A stretch of DNA of 64,000 nt from JBEDUK01 sp963781595 (GCA_963781595.1 CAWAGG010000006.1:2914001-2978000); one strand, 5' to 3'. Shown: positions 19,794 through 35,780, counted from the stretch's first letter. Made by a program: numbers and translations. Notes: a model not told the origin generated them from the letters alone.

Positions 19794-20666
19794 TCATCCC
19801 CTGCGCGCCGGACCGTACGTCCGGGCGAGGGCGAGGGCCGTGGACGGCCTCGGATGCAGCCGGAACGATCGCAGCAGGGCGTCGCGGGCGAGCGCCCGGT
19901 CGCCGAGCCGCATCGCGAAGATCGCCTGGGAGCGCCAGCGACGCGCCGCCGCCTTCGGCCTCGACGCGAAGTAGTCCGCGTGCTCCGTGAGGACCAGGAG
20001 GTTCGAGTCGAGTCGCACCTGATGGCGGTAGTTCAACCGCGGTTCGGTGTGGCGACGCTTGCGGTAACCGACGGCAGGCACCGTTGCGACCGGGAGCGCC
20101 AGCGACGCTCGGATCCACCATTCGATGTCCTCGGCGGTGAGGAACCGCGGATCGAACGGGATGAACGCATCCCTCGCGATCGTGACCTGGCCGAGGTGCG
20201 GCGGGAGCCCTTCGAGGATGACCTCGTCGACCCGCCCGTTCAGCTCGCGGTCCTCGTTGCGCGTGAGCGCCCGCCAGACCTTCGGGCCGTCGTCGCCTCC
20301 GATCGGCGGTCCGAGCCAGCAGACCGCCAGCGGACCGTGCTCCATGCCTCGGGCGCCGAGCGCGAGGCGCTCCGGCGTGTAGAGGTCGTCGTCGTCCAGG
20401 AAGGCGAGGTATCGGCCTCGCGCGTTCGCCACGCCGGTGTTGCGGGCGGCCGCGGCGCCACCGTTCTCATCCCGGCGGACCAGGCGGAGCTTCGGGTCGG
20501 ACGGAACGGCCACCGGCTCCGGGCTCGCGTCGTCGACGACGATCAGCTCGAAGTCCTGGTCGGTCTGCGCGAACACCGATCCGAGGGCCTCGCTCAACCA
20601 TCGGGGACGGCCGTGGGTCGGGATGATGACGCTGAACCGGGGATCGTTCGGCTCGCTGGGGCTCAC
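19794..20666 (-). CDS. Family 2 glycosyltransferase
   Basis: Cytoplasmic GT-A enzyme of 290 residues. It shows FSVIIPTHGRPRWLSEAL near the N-terminus, LIVVDDASPEP, NGGAAAARNTG, and the metal-binding FLDDDDLYTP. The C-terminal third is Arg/Ala-rich without membrane segments. Start GTG 20666 is 9 bases after a minus-strand TATCCT box. Divergent from the two-domain sulfotransferase gene. Donor and acceptor sugars are unknown; the island context suggests a polysaccharide repeat unit. Confidence 0.88.
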   Translation of the reverse strand: MSPSEPNDPRFSVIIPTHGRPRWLSEALGSVFAQTDQDFELIVVDDASPEPVAVPSDPKLRLVRRDENGGAAAARNTGVANARGRYLAFLDDDDLYTPERLALGARGMEHGPLAVCWLGPPIGGDDGPKVWRALTRNEDRELNGRVDEVILEGLPPHLGQVTIARDAFIPFDPRFLTAEDIEWWIRASLALPVATVPAVGYRKRRHTEPRLNYRHQVRLDSNLLVLTEHADYFASRPKAAARRWRSQAIFAMRLGDRALARDALLRSFRLHPRPSTALALARTYGPARRG

Positions 20667-20675
20667 GGGCCTGGC

Positions 20676-20681
20676 AGGATA
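20676..20681 (-). promoter_or_regulatory. -10 box of GT2 gene
   Basis: Minus-strand TATCCT ending 9 bases before the GTG at 20666. It shares the 84-base divergent region with the TAGACT box at 20737. Confidence 0.45.
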
Positions 20682-20736
20682 CAGGACGGTTCCCCGGCGG
20701 ACGGGGTCGCCGTGCGGCCCCGACCGGGGCCCTCGC

Positions 20737-20742
20737 TAGACT
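20737..20742 (+). promoter_or_regulatory. -10 box of two-domain sulfotransferase gene
   Basis: TAGACT ends 8 bases before the ATG at 20751; no -35 match or Shine-Dalgarno sequence. Confidence 0.5.
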
Positions 20743-20750
20743 CCCCGGCG

Positions 20751-22676
20751 ATGGAGCTGGACGACCTCCCGAGCCCGGCGGAACCCCCGGTGTTCGTCGT
20801 CGGCTGTGGCCGGTCGGGCACGACGATGCTCCGGCTGATGCTCGACGCCCACCCGGAGCTGGCGATCCCGGGCGAGAGCCACTTCCTGATCACCCTGTGG
20901 AAGGGACTGGGGCGGTTCACCGAGGCTGGCCGCCTCGACGCCGAGGCGCTCGTCCGCGAGGCCATGCGGAGCCATCAGTTCCGCTACTGGGGCGTCGACG
21001 AGGATGCCGTCCTTCGCCGCGTGCGTGCGCTCCGCGATCCCGGGTTCGCCGACGCGGTGACCGCCCTCTACATGGCGTACGCGGACCTGCATGGGAAGCG
21101 CCGATGGGGCGACAAGACGCCGCAGTACGTGCGCTCGATCCCTGAGCTCTCGCGGATCTTCGACGGGTCGAAGTTCGTCCATGTGATCCGCGACGGGAGA
21201 GACGTCGCGTCCTCGTACCTTGCGGTCGAGTGGGGCCCGCCGAACGTGTGGCGCGCCGCCGAGATCTGGCGGCGAGACGTCTCGGCGGGGATGCGAGCGG
21301 GCCGGGCGCTCGGACCCGAGCGCTACACGGAGGTTCGCTACGAGGAGCTCGTCCGCGCGACGCCGGACGTGCTCCGGCGCCTGTGCGGGTTCCTCGAGCT
21401 GATCTACGAACCGGTCATGCTCGACTATCATCGGGAGGCCGAGCACCGGATGGGCGCGAGGCCGGATCGCGCGCGCGACCACGCGTCGGCGACGCGGCCA
21501 CCGACCCAGGGTGTGCGTGACTGGCGGACGCAGATGCCCGACGACCAGGTGCTGGCGGTCGAGGCGATCGCCGGTGACCTGCTCCGCGAGCTCGGGTACG
21601 AGCGTCGTTCCGAACGGATCGCGGTCACGACGGTCGCGACGAACCGGATCCGGAGTCGGCTGGTGAAGCCTCGGCTGCCCGGCGGCCGGCGGATCCGATC
21701 GGCGCCGCGGAAGCGCGCGGCATCGGGGCGAGCGAACACGTCCGGCGGGCCGACGCTCGCCGGACGTGTCCTGGTGCGGGCCGACTCGCGGTCACGACGG
21801 CGCCGGGTCGGCGCCGTCGTGCGAGCCGCGTGGCCCCTGCTGCCCGCGACCGCGCCTCCGACCGAGCCGATCTTCGTGCTCGGCAGCCCCCGGTCGGGCA
21901 CGACGATGCTGTTCGGGGTCCTGGCGGCCTCCCCGGCCGTCGGGTCGCTCCCCGGGGAGGGCCACCTGCTGTGGAACCTCTTCCACGACGAAGGTTCGCC
22001 GGGGTTCGACTCGCAGGCCACCCTCCCCGAGGCGATCGCCCGGGGCGAGCGACGCGCCCTGTATTGGATGATCCGGCAGATCGCGAACGGGCGCCGCTAC
22101 CTGGACAAGACGCCCCGCAACAGCCTGCAGGTGCCGTACCTCCACGCGCTGTTCCCCGACGCGCGCTTCGTCTTCCTGGCTCGGGACGGGCGCGCCACGG
22201 TCTCGTCGCTGATCAACGGCTGGCGGGACGCGACCGGCCTGTTCCCCGGGCGCCGGGTGCGGGTGCCGTTGGCGATCGACGGCTACGCGGGCGACCGGTG
22301 GAAGTTCGTCGTTCCGCCGGGGTGGGAGGCCTGCGCGCAGGGTCACACGCTCGCGGAGGTGTGCGCGTTCCAATGGAAGGCGTGCAGCGAGGCGATCCTG
22401 GCAGCTCGCGACCTGATCGATCCCGGCCGCTGGGTCGAAACCTCCTACGAACGGTTCGTCGAGAGCCCGGGGCCCGAGACCGCCCGCATCCTGGTGGCGC
22501 TGCATCTCCCCGTCGACGACGGGGTCGTCGCCACGGCGGGCCGGCTCGACCGCCGCGTCACGAAGGCGACCAGCCCGCCGCGGCCCGAGAAATGGCGTGA
22601 GGAGAACCCCGACGAGATCGCGAGCATCCTGCCGCTGATCGCCCCGACGATGCGACGCCTCGGCTACGACGCCTGA
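20751..22676 (+). CDS. Two-domain tandem sulfotransferase
   Basis: A 641-residue protein with two complete sulfotransferase domains. Domain 1 has the PAPS loop GCGRSGTTML (about 18-27) and VIRDGRDVASS (about 146-156). Domain 2 has GSPRSGTTML (about 377-386) and ARDGRATVSS (about 477-487). They are joined by a basic Arg/Gly/Ser-rich linker of about 80 residues. Sulfotransferases are normally single-domain. Domain 2 closely resembles the protein encoded between rpoB and rpoC. The frame is continuous with no internal stop. A large open frame extends upstream to 18372 but overlaps other genes, so ATG 20751 after the TAGACT box is chosen. Confidence 0.85.
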   Translation: MELDDLPSPAEPPVFVVGCGRSGTTMLRLMLDAHPELAIPGESHFLITLWKGLGRFTEAGRLDAEALVREAMRSHQFRYWGVDEDAVLRRVRALRDPGFADAVTALYMAYADLHGKRRWGDKTPQYVRSIPELSRIFDGSKFVHVIRDGRDVASSYLAVEWGPPNVWRAAEIWRRDVSAGMRAGRALGPERYTEVRYEELVRATPDVLRRLCGFLELIYEPVMLDYHREAEHRMGARPDRARDHASATRPPTQGVRDWRTQMPDDQVLAVEAIAGDLLRELGYERRSERIAVTTVATNRIRSRLVKPRLPGGRRIRSAPRKRAASGRANTSGGPTLAGRVLVRADSRSRRRRVGAVVRAAWPLLPATAPPTEPIFVLGSPRSGTTMLFGVLAASPAVGSLPGEGHLLWNLFHDEGSPGFDSQATLPEAIARGERRALYWMIRQIANGRRYLDKTPRNSLQVPYLHALFPDARFVFLARDGRATVSSLINGWRDATGLFPGRRVRVPLAIDGYAGDRWKFVVPPGWEACAQGHTLAEVCAFQWKACSEAILAARDLIDPGRWVETSYERFVESPGPETARILVALHLPVDDGVVATAGRLDRRVTKATSPPRPEKWREENPDEIASILPLIAPTMRRLGYDA

Positions 22677-22697
22677 GGCTCGGACCCGGCGGGCCGG

Positions 22698-24500
22698 TCA
22701 GGTCGGTCCCTGCCGCTCCTCCTCGTCCAGCTCGAGCTCGGCCTCCATCTCGTCCTCGTACCTGGCTTCGGACCCGACCGCATCCGCCTCCCCGTCCGGG
22801 CCGGCGCCGGTCCGCCGGCGACGGCCCGAGCGGGCGCCGGCTCGCGCCGAACCGGTGCCCCGGCGACGGATCAGGGTGTCCCACAGGACCTGGAGCTCGA
22901 GCACGCCCCGGAACCAGATCAACATCCCGCCGAAGATCGCGCACGAGGCGATCGAGAAGACGATGAAGCTGGCGACGGACGTCCCGAACACCGATCTGAA
23001 CGCGATGCCGACCAGGCCGAACGCGACCGTGGAGATCGCCGCCACGATCCAGAAGCCGCGTCCCGTGGTGCGCAGGTTCATCAGGAGGCTCACCTGGATG
23101 AACGCCGCCACGTTGTTCACGACGATCGACGCAGCCGCGGCGATCGCCGCGCCGTCGATGCCGTAGGTCGGGATCAACGCGAACGACAGCACGACCACCA
23201 CCGCGAGCCCGACGGAGGTGTTCAGGAGGTTCCACATCGCCCGGCCGTCCATGAGCAGGACGACCTGGACCGGCCCGGCCGCCATCGAGATCAGCATCGC
23301 GAGGGACAGGATCGTGAGCGCGGTCGCGCCCGAGGTGAACCCCCGCCCGAAGAGCTTCATCAGCAGCGGCGCCCACACGGCGAGCACCAGGTACACCGGC
23401 CACGATCCGATCATCACCCACCACGTCGAGACCTGGTACACGTTCTGGGCACGATCGCGATCCCCCCGCGCCAGCAGCGCGCTGATCTGGGGCGAGATCA
23501 CGAAGAAGATGGCGATCCGCGCCAGCGAGCCGAACCGCATGAAACGGCTGGCCGCCGCGAACACGGCCACGGCGCCGGCCCCGGCGGCAGCGAGCGCGCC
23601 CACGAGCAGGACGCTCACGTTGCTCTGCAGCGTGGCGAAGATCGAGGCGACCCCACGTGGCCCGGCGAAGGCCCAGAACTCCCCGAAGAGGGCGGACGTC
23701 GGCGTGGCGGCCCGGGCTTCCGCGGCAACCCGCCGTTCGACCCTGCCCAGGAGCCGGTAGGTCCACAGCAGGACCAGGACCAACCCGGCCGTCATCGCCA
23801 TACCCGTCGCGTACGCGAGCGCGAGGCCACCGAGGCCGAGGACGAACGCGAGCATGGCCGCGGCCGTGCGGCCCCCGGGCACGAGGACGTTGTCGACCGC
23901 CACGAGCGGCTTGATCGTGCCGAACCCCCTGCTCGCGGCGAGCGCGACCGCGTAGACGCTGATCGCAGGCAGGAACACCGCCATGACCCTGAGGTACGGG
24001 ACGAGCTGGTGGGGACCCTTCTTGCTGAACAGTTCGGCCAGCTGCGGGCCCAGGAAGAACATCACCGCACCGAGGGCCACGCCGAGCGCCGCGACCGGGA
24101 GCATCCCGACCAGCAGCAACGGCCGGATGTCGCGGACGCGGTCGGTGACCCGGTAGCGCGGGATGAAGCGGACGAATCCCGTGTCGGCGCCCAGCTTGGC
24201 CAGGTTGCTGAGGATCATCGCGAGGGCCATGGCCTCGAAGAACCGACCGGCCTTCACCGCGCCGAAGCCGTTGGTCGCCACCAGGACGAACACGAGCCCC
24301 AGGACGTCGGAGAGGATGCTGCCGCCGAGCTTCAACGCGCCGTCGCGGGCCACGCGGGTCAGGTCGCGACGGTGGATGTCCCCTCGATCGCGCCCCGAGG
24401 ACCCGGGCTCCGGGACGAGGTCCCCGGGGCCCTTGCGATCCTCGCGGTCCTCGGGATCCCCGGACGCGGAGCCGGAGTCGGACGTCTCGGTCGGTCGCAT
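22698..24500 (-). CDS. Polysaccharide flippase-like membrane protein (MOP superfamily)
   Basis: About 600 residues with roughly 12-14 hydrophobic helices, predicted to flip lipid-linked oligosaccharide across the membrane (Wzx/MurJ-like). N-terminal 70 residues are hydrophilic (Asp/Glu/Gly/Ser), then GALKLGGSILSDVLGLVF begins the membrane region. The C-terminal tail is charged, basic then strongly acidic (DEMEAELELDEEER). ATG 24500 lies 10 bases after a minus-strand TAGACT box; the longer frame to 24629 overlaps the divergent gene. It converges with the two-domain sulfotransferase. Confidence 0.85.
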   Translation of the reverse strand: MRPTETSDSGSASGDPEDREDRKGPGDLVPEPGSSGRDRGDIHRRDLTRVARDGALKLGGSILSDVLGLVFVLVATNGFGAVKAGRFFEAMALAMILSNLAKLGADTGFVRFIPRYRVTDRVRDIRPLLLVGMLPVAALGVALGAVMFFLGPQLAELFSKKGPHQLVPYLRVMAVFLPAISVYAVALAASRGFGTIKPLVAVDNVLVPGGRTAAAMLAFVLGLGGLALAYATGMAMTAGLVLVLLWTYRLLGRVERRVAAEARAATPTSALFGEFWAFAGPRGVASIFATLQSNVSVLLVGALAAAGAGAVAVFAAASRFMRFGSLARIAIFFVISPQISALLARGDRDRAQNVYQVSTWWVMIGSWPVYLVLAVWAPLLMKLFGRGFTSGATALTILSLAMLISMAAGPVQVVLLMDGRAMWNLLNTSVGLAVVVVLSFALIPTYGIDGAAIAAAASIVVNNVAAFIQVSLLMNLRTTGRGFWIVAAISTVAFGLVGIAFRSVFGTSVASFIVFSIASCAIFGGMLIWFRGVLELQVLWDTLIRRRGTGSARAGARSGRRRRTGAGPDGEADAVGSEARYEDEMEAELELDEEERQGPT

Positions 24501-24510
24501 CCCGGGCGGC

Positions 24511-24516
24511 AGTCTA
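24511..24516 (-). promoter_or_regulatory. -10 box of flippase gene
   Basis: Minus-strand TAGACT, 10 bases before the ATG at 24500. It lies in the 127-base region divergent from the sulfotransferase at 24628. Confidence 0.5.
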
Positions 24517-24627
24517 TCGGCCGGGCGCGCCGGACCCATCGTGTATCCTTCGCACCGGTCCGCGCCCGCACCGGCCACCGCCGGCGACCTCGCTTCCGCC
24601 GCCGCATCGCCGATCGTAGGAGCACGC

Positions 24628-25488
24628 ATGTCCGGGATGCCAGGGATGATCAGGCGGTATCCGCCGAACCGGCGCCACCCCGCGCGCGTCGGCGCCGCGC
24701 ACGCCGCGTCCCTGGTGGCCGGCTACCGGCAACGGCAGCTGTTCTCCCAGGTCGAGACGTACTGCATGTTCATCGGGTACCCGCGGAGCGGCCACAGCCT
24801 CGTGGGCTCCCTGCTGGATGCCCATCCCGACATGGTGATCGCGCACGAGCTGGACGCGCTGGGCTTCGTGCGGGACGGGTTCCGCCGGAACCAGCTCTAC
24901 GCGCTGATCCTGAACAACTCGCAGCAGATCGCGGCGATGGGTCGCGAGCAGACGGGCTACTCCTACGAGGTTCCGAACGGGTGGCAGGGCCGCTACCGCA
25001 CGCTGCAGGTGATCGGCGACAAGCGCGGACGGACCTCGATGTCCCGCCTGCAACAACAGCCGAGTCTGCTCGAGAAGCTCCAGCGCGTCGTGGGCGACCC
25101 GGTTCGATTCGTGCACGTCGTTCGGAACCCGTTCGACAACATCTCCACGATGGCGAAGCGCCGGAACATGACGCTCGAGCAGGCCGCAGACTTCTACTTC
25201 TCGCTCTGCGACACGGTCGCGTCGGTGAAGCGGCGCGCGGGCGAGACGCACGTGATCGACGTTCGTCACGAGGCCGTGATCGCCGACCCGAAGGCCGCGC
25301 TGAAGGAGATGTGCGCGTTCCTCGGCGTGACGCCCTCCGACGACTACCTCGTGGACTGCGCCAGCATCGTCTATGCGTCGCCGCACCGGAGCCGGCACGA
25401 GGCCGCGTGGACGCCCGAGCTCAGGGACGACGTCCGGCGGCGCATCGGGGCGCATCCGTTCCTCGAGGGCTACGGGTGGGACGACTGA
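24628..25488 (+). CDS. Sulfotransferase family protein
   Basis: 286-residue predicted PAPS-dependent sulfotransferase. PAPS loop GYPRSGHSLVGSLLDAHP (from about residue 50) and 3'-phosphate site VVRNPFDNIST (about 164-174). It has His-Ser in place of the usual Thr-Thr after RSG, so it is a divergent member. ATG 24628 has GGAG about 8 bases upstream; a TATCCT sequence at 24543 could be the promoter. It converges with the polyprenyl-phosphate sugar transferase gene. Acceptor unknown. Confidence 0.83.
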   Translation: MSGMPGMIRRYPPNRRHPARVGAAHAASLVAGYRQRQLFSQVETYCMFIGYPRSGHSLVGSLLDAHPDMVIAHELDALGFVRDGFRRNQLYALILNNSQQIAAMGREQTGYSYEVPNGWQGRYRTLQVIGDKRGRTSMSRLQQQPSLLEKLQRVVGDPVRFVHVVRNPFDNISTMAKRRNMTLEQAADFYFSLCDTVASVKRRAGETHVIDVRHEAVIADPKAALKEMCAFLGVTPSDDYLVDCASIVYASPHRSRHEAAWTPELRDDVRRRIGAHPFLEGYGWDD

Positions 25489-25549
25489 CGGCTCCGGCCG
25501 CCGGTCGCCGGACGCGGACCCGTCGAACGGCGAGCCTGCGGGCTGACGA

Positions 25550-27025
25550 TCAGTACGCGCCCTTGCGAGACAGCACCGTGGGGACCGTCTTCGCGAGGAT
25601 GAACAGGTCGTAGGTTATCGACCAGTTCTCGATGTAGAACAGGTCCAGCCGGACGTAGTCGTCGAAGCCCAGCTCGCTGCGTCCGCTGATCTGCCACAGG
25701 CCGGTGATGCCCGGCGGTACCTCGAACCGGTCGTGGTGCCAGTCCTCGTAGTTCCGCACCTCCTCCGGCAGCGCCGGCCTGGGTCCGACGAGGCTCATGT
25801 CGCCCTTCAGCACGTTGAGCAGCTGCGGTATCTCGTCGAGGCTGAACCGCCGGAGCCATCGACCGATCCGCGTCACCCTCGGGTCGTCCTTCATCTTGAA
25901 CAGCGGCCCGGTCGCCTCGTTGCGCCGGAGGAGCTCCTCGCGCATCCGATCGGCGCCGACGACCATCGTGCGGAACTTGTAGGTCGTGAACAGCCGCTCG
26001 CGCTCCCCGATGCGCTGACCGACGCGCGGCTGCTCGTACAGGATCGGGCCGCGGGACGTGGTCTTGACCAGCAGCGCGAGCGTCAGCCAGATCGGGCTGC
26101 CGAGCACGAGCACCAGGCTCGCCCCGACCAGGTCGAACACCCGCTTCGCCACCGCCTGCGGGCCCGAGAGCCGGACCGGCTTGAGCGACAACGCGAGCAG
26201 GTCGCCGACCGGCTGGACCGAGAGCCGCGACGAGAGGATCTGCGTCAGGTTCGCCGAGATACGGATCTCGACGTTCTGTCGGCGCAGCTGCTTCGCCACG
26301 CGTTTCATGAGCTCGGGATCGACGGCCGACGATGCGACGAACACGCACTCCACGTCGTGGGTCTCGATGATGTCCGAGAGGTCGTCGATCGACCCCAGGA
26401 TCGGGGCCGATGTGACCTCGGGCGACCACCGTCCGTCGGTCTCGACCATGCCGATCGGCCGGAACCCGAACGACCGGGTATGCAGCGCGTCCGCGAGCTT
26501 GACGGCCTCGTCGTTGACGCCGACGACCAACGTCCGGAACAGCAGCTCCCCCCGGGCGTGCAGCCGCCACCGGTACCGGTGCCACAGCTTGCGGCTGATC
26601 ATCAGGAACACGAACGCCACGCCCCAGGTGATCGCCTGGGGCACGACGACCGAGGTCGTATCCGTCGCGTGCCGCTGCGACATGAAGATCAGGACGAACC
26701 CCAGCGCAAGCGCGGTGCCGGTCGCCTCCAGGAGGCGCCGGAACTCCTCGGCCGGCGACAGTCGAGAGATCGAGTAGAGCTGGAACGCGGCCAGCAGCGC
26801 CACCCAGGCGAGCGGCGCGAGGATCAACGCCACGACGAACTTCCCGCCGATCGGCTCGAAGTGGTTCCGGATCAGCCGGGTGAGGACGATGGCCGCGTCC
26901 ACCGAGAGCGCGTCGGTCACGACCGTCCATCGGGCGAGTCTCCGATACCGTCGTGTCGTGTTCTCACGGGGTCGCTCGTCGCCTCCCAGCTCCTGCCGGA
27001 CGACGACCTCACGATCCTTCAGCAT
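25550..27025 (-). CDS. Polyprenyl glycosylphosphotransferase (WbaP/WcaJ type)
   Basis: Initiating enzyme that moves a sugar-1-phosphate to undecaprenyl phosphate at the membrane, 491 residues. N-terminal membrane helices, a central Rossmann-like region (LVVGVNDEAVKLADAL) and a C-terminal catalytic domain from about residue 295 with KFRTMVVGAD, SLDEIPQLLNVLKGDMSLVG, GPRPALPEE and PGITGLWQISGRSELGF. All family motifs are present. Start ATG 27025 has a weak GAGGGGAG about 14 bases upstream. It is the last island gene before rpoC, on the same strand. Confidence 0.93.
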   Translation of the reverse strand: MLKDREVVVRQELGGDERPRENTTRRYRRLARWTVVTDALSVDAAIVLTRLIRNHFEPIGGKFVVALILAPLAWVALLAAFQLYSISRLSPAEEFRRLLEATGTALALGFVLIFMSQRHATDTTSVVVPQAITWGVAFVFLMISRKLWHRYRWRLHARGELLFRTLVVGVNDEAVKLADALHTRSFGFRPIGMVETDGRWSPEVTSAPILGSIDDLSDIIETHDVECVFVASSAVDPELMKRVAKQLRRQNVEIRISANLTQILSSRLSVQPVGDLLALSLKPVRLSGPQAVAKRVFDLVGASLVLVLGSPIWLTLALLVKTTSRGPILYEQPRVGQRIGERERLFTTYKFRTMVVGADRMREELLRRNEATGPLFKMKDDPRVTRIGRWLRRFSLDEIPQLLNVLKGDMSLVGPRPALPEEVRNYEDWHHDRFEVPPGITGLWQISGRSELGFDDYVRLDLFYIENWSITYDLFILAKTVPTVLSRKGAY

Positions 27026-27120
27026 GGGCGCCCGCGGTCTCCCCTCGGTCGACGGATGGCGAACGACGCGCCGATGAAGCTTATGGGACGTTTCGGCGGG
27101 ATGTCGATAGGACTTGCGTT

Positions 27121-27161
27121 CCTTTCGCCGGACGTCCGCTCGGCGGACGTCCGGCGGAAGG
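27121..27161. terminator. Long inverted repeat downstream of rpoC
   Basis: CGCCGGACGTCCGC (27126-27139) and its exact reverse complement (27143-27156) flank a 3-base loop. Outer bases extend the stem to about 19 pairs with one G-T. It lies about 100 bases past the rpoC stop. There is no T-tract. Confidence 0.6.
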
Positions 27162-27186
27162 ACCCTCCGGACGAGCCGGAACGCGC

Positions 27187-27216
27187 GGGAGAGGCGGCCA
27201 CAGAGCCGCCCCTCCC
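27187..27216. terminator. Second hairpin downstream of rpoC
   Basis: GGGAGAGGCGGC (27187-27198) pairs with GCCGCCCCTCCC (27205-27216) with one mismatch and a 6-base loop. Confidence 0.5.
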
Positions 27217-27230
27217 GTTCGTCCTGTCAT

Positions 27231-27254
27231 CCGATCCGGACGTCCGAGGATCGG
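27231..27254. terminator. Third inverted repeat, adjacent to the rpoC stop
   Basis: CCGATCC (27231-27237) and GGATCGG (27248-27254) flank the palindrome GGACGTCC, which also occurs twice in the stem at 27126-27156. It ends 2 bases beyond the rpoC TAG stop. Confidence 0.4.
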
Positions 27255-27256
27255 TG

Positions 27257-31180
<3,924 letters not shown>

Positions 31181-31206
31181 GAACGATCCGCCTCCTCGAG
31201 TGCTGC

Positions 31207-31214
31207 CCTATACT
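31207..31214. promoter_or_regulatory. Overlapping divergent -10 boxes, rpoC and sulfotransferase
   Basis: Only 41 bases separate the starts of rpoC (31180) and the plus-strand sulfotransferase (31222). TATACT (31209-31214) lies 7 bases before the plus GTG. On the minus strand the same bases give TATAGG (31212-31207), placing an rpoC transcript start near 31200 ahead of its GAGGAGG. A second minus-strand candidate is TATACG (31247-31242). No convincing -35 is seen for either. Confidence 0.45.
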
Positions 31215-31221
31215 CACGCGC

Positions 31222-32112
31222 GTGCCGCGCGGGATGACCTTCGTATACGCCATGCGCCACAAGCGAACCCCGCAGGTGATCCCGCTGGTCGCGCTCGCGC
31301 CGCTGCTGCCACCTCACAAGCTCCCAGAGCGTCCGATCTTCATCGTGGGTTGTCCCCGCTCCGGCAATACCGTCCTGTTCCAGCTGCTGCGCCAGCTGCA
31401 GGGCGTCACCTCCATCGGCCGCGAGGGCCACGTCCTGTGGGACACGTTCCACCCGCCGGAACGGGTCGAGTGGGCGTCCCACGCCCTGGGTCCCCAGGAC
31501 ATCCGATCCTTCGAACGCCGCTACCTGGCGTGGACGATCCACGCCCTGGCTGGCCGGGGCCGCTTCCTCGACAAGACCCCCCGCAACGTCCTGCGCCTCC
31601 CGTACCTCGAGGCCCTGTTCCCGGACGCGCGGTTCGTGTTCATCCGCCGGGATCCCCGGGGCGCGATCAGCTCGCTGATCAGGGGATGGCGCGCGCAGAA
31701 GGTGAGCGGCTGGGTCGTCCCCGGGCCCTTCCAGATCCAGGGCGTGCCCGAGCGCCGTTGGTTCTACCTCCTCGTTCCCGGCTGGCGCGAGCTGGACGGG
31801 CGGACGGTCGAGGAAGCGTGCGCCCGCCAGTTCGTCGCGTGCGACGAAGCGATCCACACCTTCACGACGGACCTGCCCCCCGACCGATGGACCGAGCTCC
31901 ACTACGAGGACCTCCTCAAAGACCCGGTCGGCGAGGTCGAACGCGTGGGCGTCGAACTCGGCCAGCCGCTCCCCCAGCAGGCGAGGGAGGCCGTTCGCGC
32001 CACCGTTCGCACCGACGACCCTGACTCGTGGCGCCTCCGCACGCCCGACGAGATCCAGCGGATCATGCCGCTGATCGAGCCCTCGCTCGAGCGCTTGGGC
32101 TACCGCGCCTGA
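31222..32112 (+). CDS. Sulfotransferase encoded between rpoB and rpoC
   Basis: 296-residue predicted PAPS-dependent sulfotransferase. PAPS loop GCPRSGNTVL (residues 43-52) and RRDPRGAISS (about 141-150); it ends LERLGYRA. By eye, 32 of 44 residues around LDKTPRN...SSLI match domain 2 of the two-domain protein at 20751, so they are recent paralogues. The gene is opposite in strand to rpoB and rpoC, with 41 bases to the rpoC start and 25 to the rpoB stop. A leaderless start at GTG 31222 fits TATACT; ATG 31234 is an alternative. The frame is intact, which argues against a decaying insertion. Confidence 0.87.
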   Translation: MPRGMTFVYAMRHKRTPQVIPLVALAPLLPPHKLPERPIFIVGCPRSGNTVLFQLLRQLQGVTSIGREGHVLWDTFHPPERVEWASHALGPQDIRSFERRYLAWTIHALAGRGRFLDKTPRNVLRLPYLEALFPDARFVFIRRDPRGAISSLIRGWRAQKVSGWVVPGPFQIQGVPERRWFYLLVPGWRELDGRTVEEACARQFVACDEAIHTFTTDLPPDRWTELHYEDLLKDPVGEVERVGVELGQPLPQQAREAVRATVRTDDPDSWRLRTPDEIQRIMPLIEPSLERLGYRA

Positions 32113-32115
32113 ACC

Positions 32116-32134
32116 CACCCCGGCCGCCGGGGTG
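32116..32134. terminator. Hairpin between sulfotransferase and rpoB 3' ends
   Basis: CACCCCGG (32116-32123) pairs exactly with CCGGGGTG (32127-32134) around a 3-base loop, filling most of the 25-base convergent gap. There is no T-tract. It could end transcription from both sides and isolate rpoB from rpoC. Confidence 0.5.
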
Positions 32135-32137
32135 CGC

Positions 32138-35602
<3,465 letters not shown>

Positions 35603-35668
35603 GAAAGATCCCTCCTAGAGGATGAGTCGACAGACCACGGTCTGCAGGAGACGGCACGCCAACCTCGG

Positions 35669-35697
35669 AGTATAGGGTGGAACGCGCACGATGACAA
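35669..35697 (-). promoter_or_regulatory. rpoB promoter
   Basis: Minus-strand TTGTCA (35692-35697), exactly 17 bases, then TATACT (35669-35674). The predicted start near 35662 gives a 60-base leader ending in a strong AGGAGGGA. The rest of the 178-base gap 35603-35780 shows nothing else I can name. Confidence 0.7.
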
Positions 35698-35780
35698 GCC
35701 GAAAGCTCGCCCGACGGGGAGCCTCGGCTCGTGCCCCAACATGGTACCCCATCCGGGCGGGCTTGTGAACCCCCAGCTTC

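Noticed and set aside
18372..22676. 1434-residue plus-strand open frame
   Set aside because: Its first 790 codons overlap the sulfatase-like and GT2 genes on the other strand and show no family motifs; only the part from 20751 is coding.
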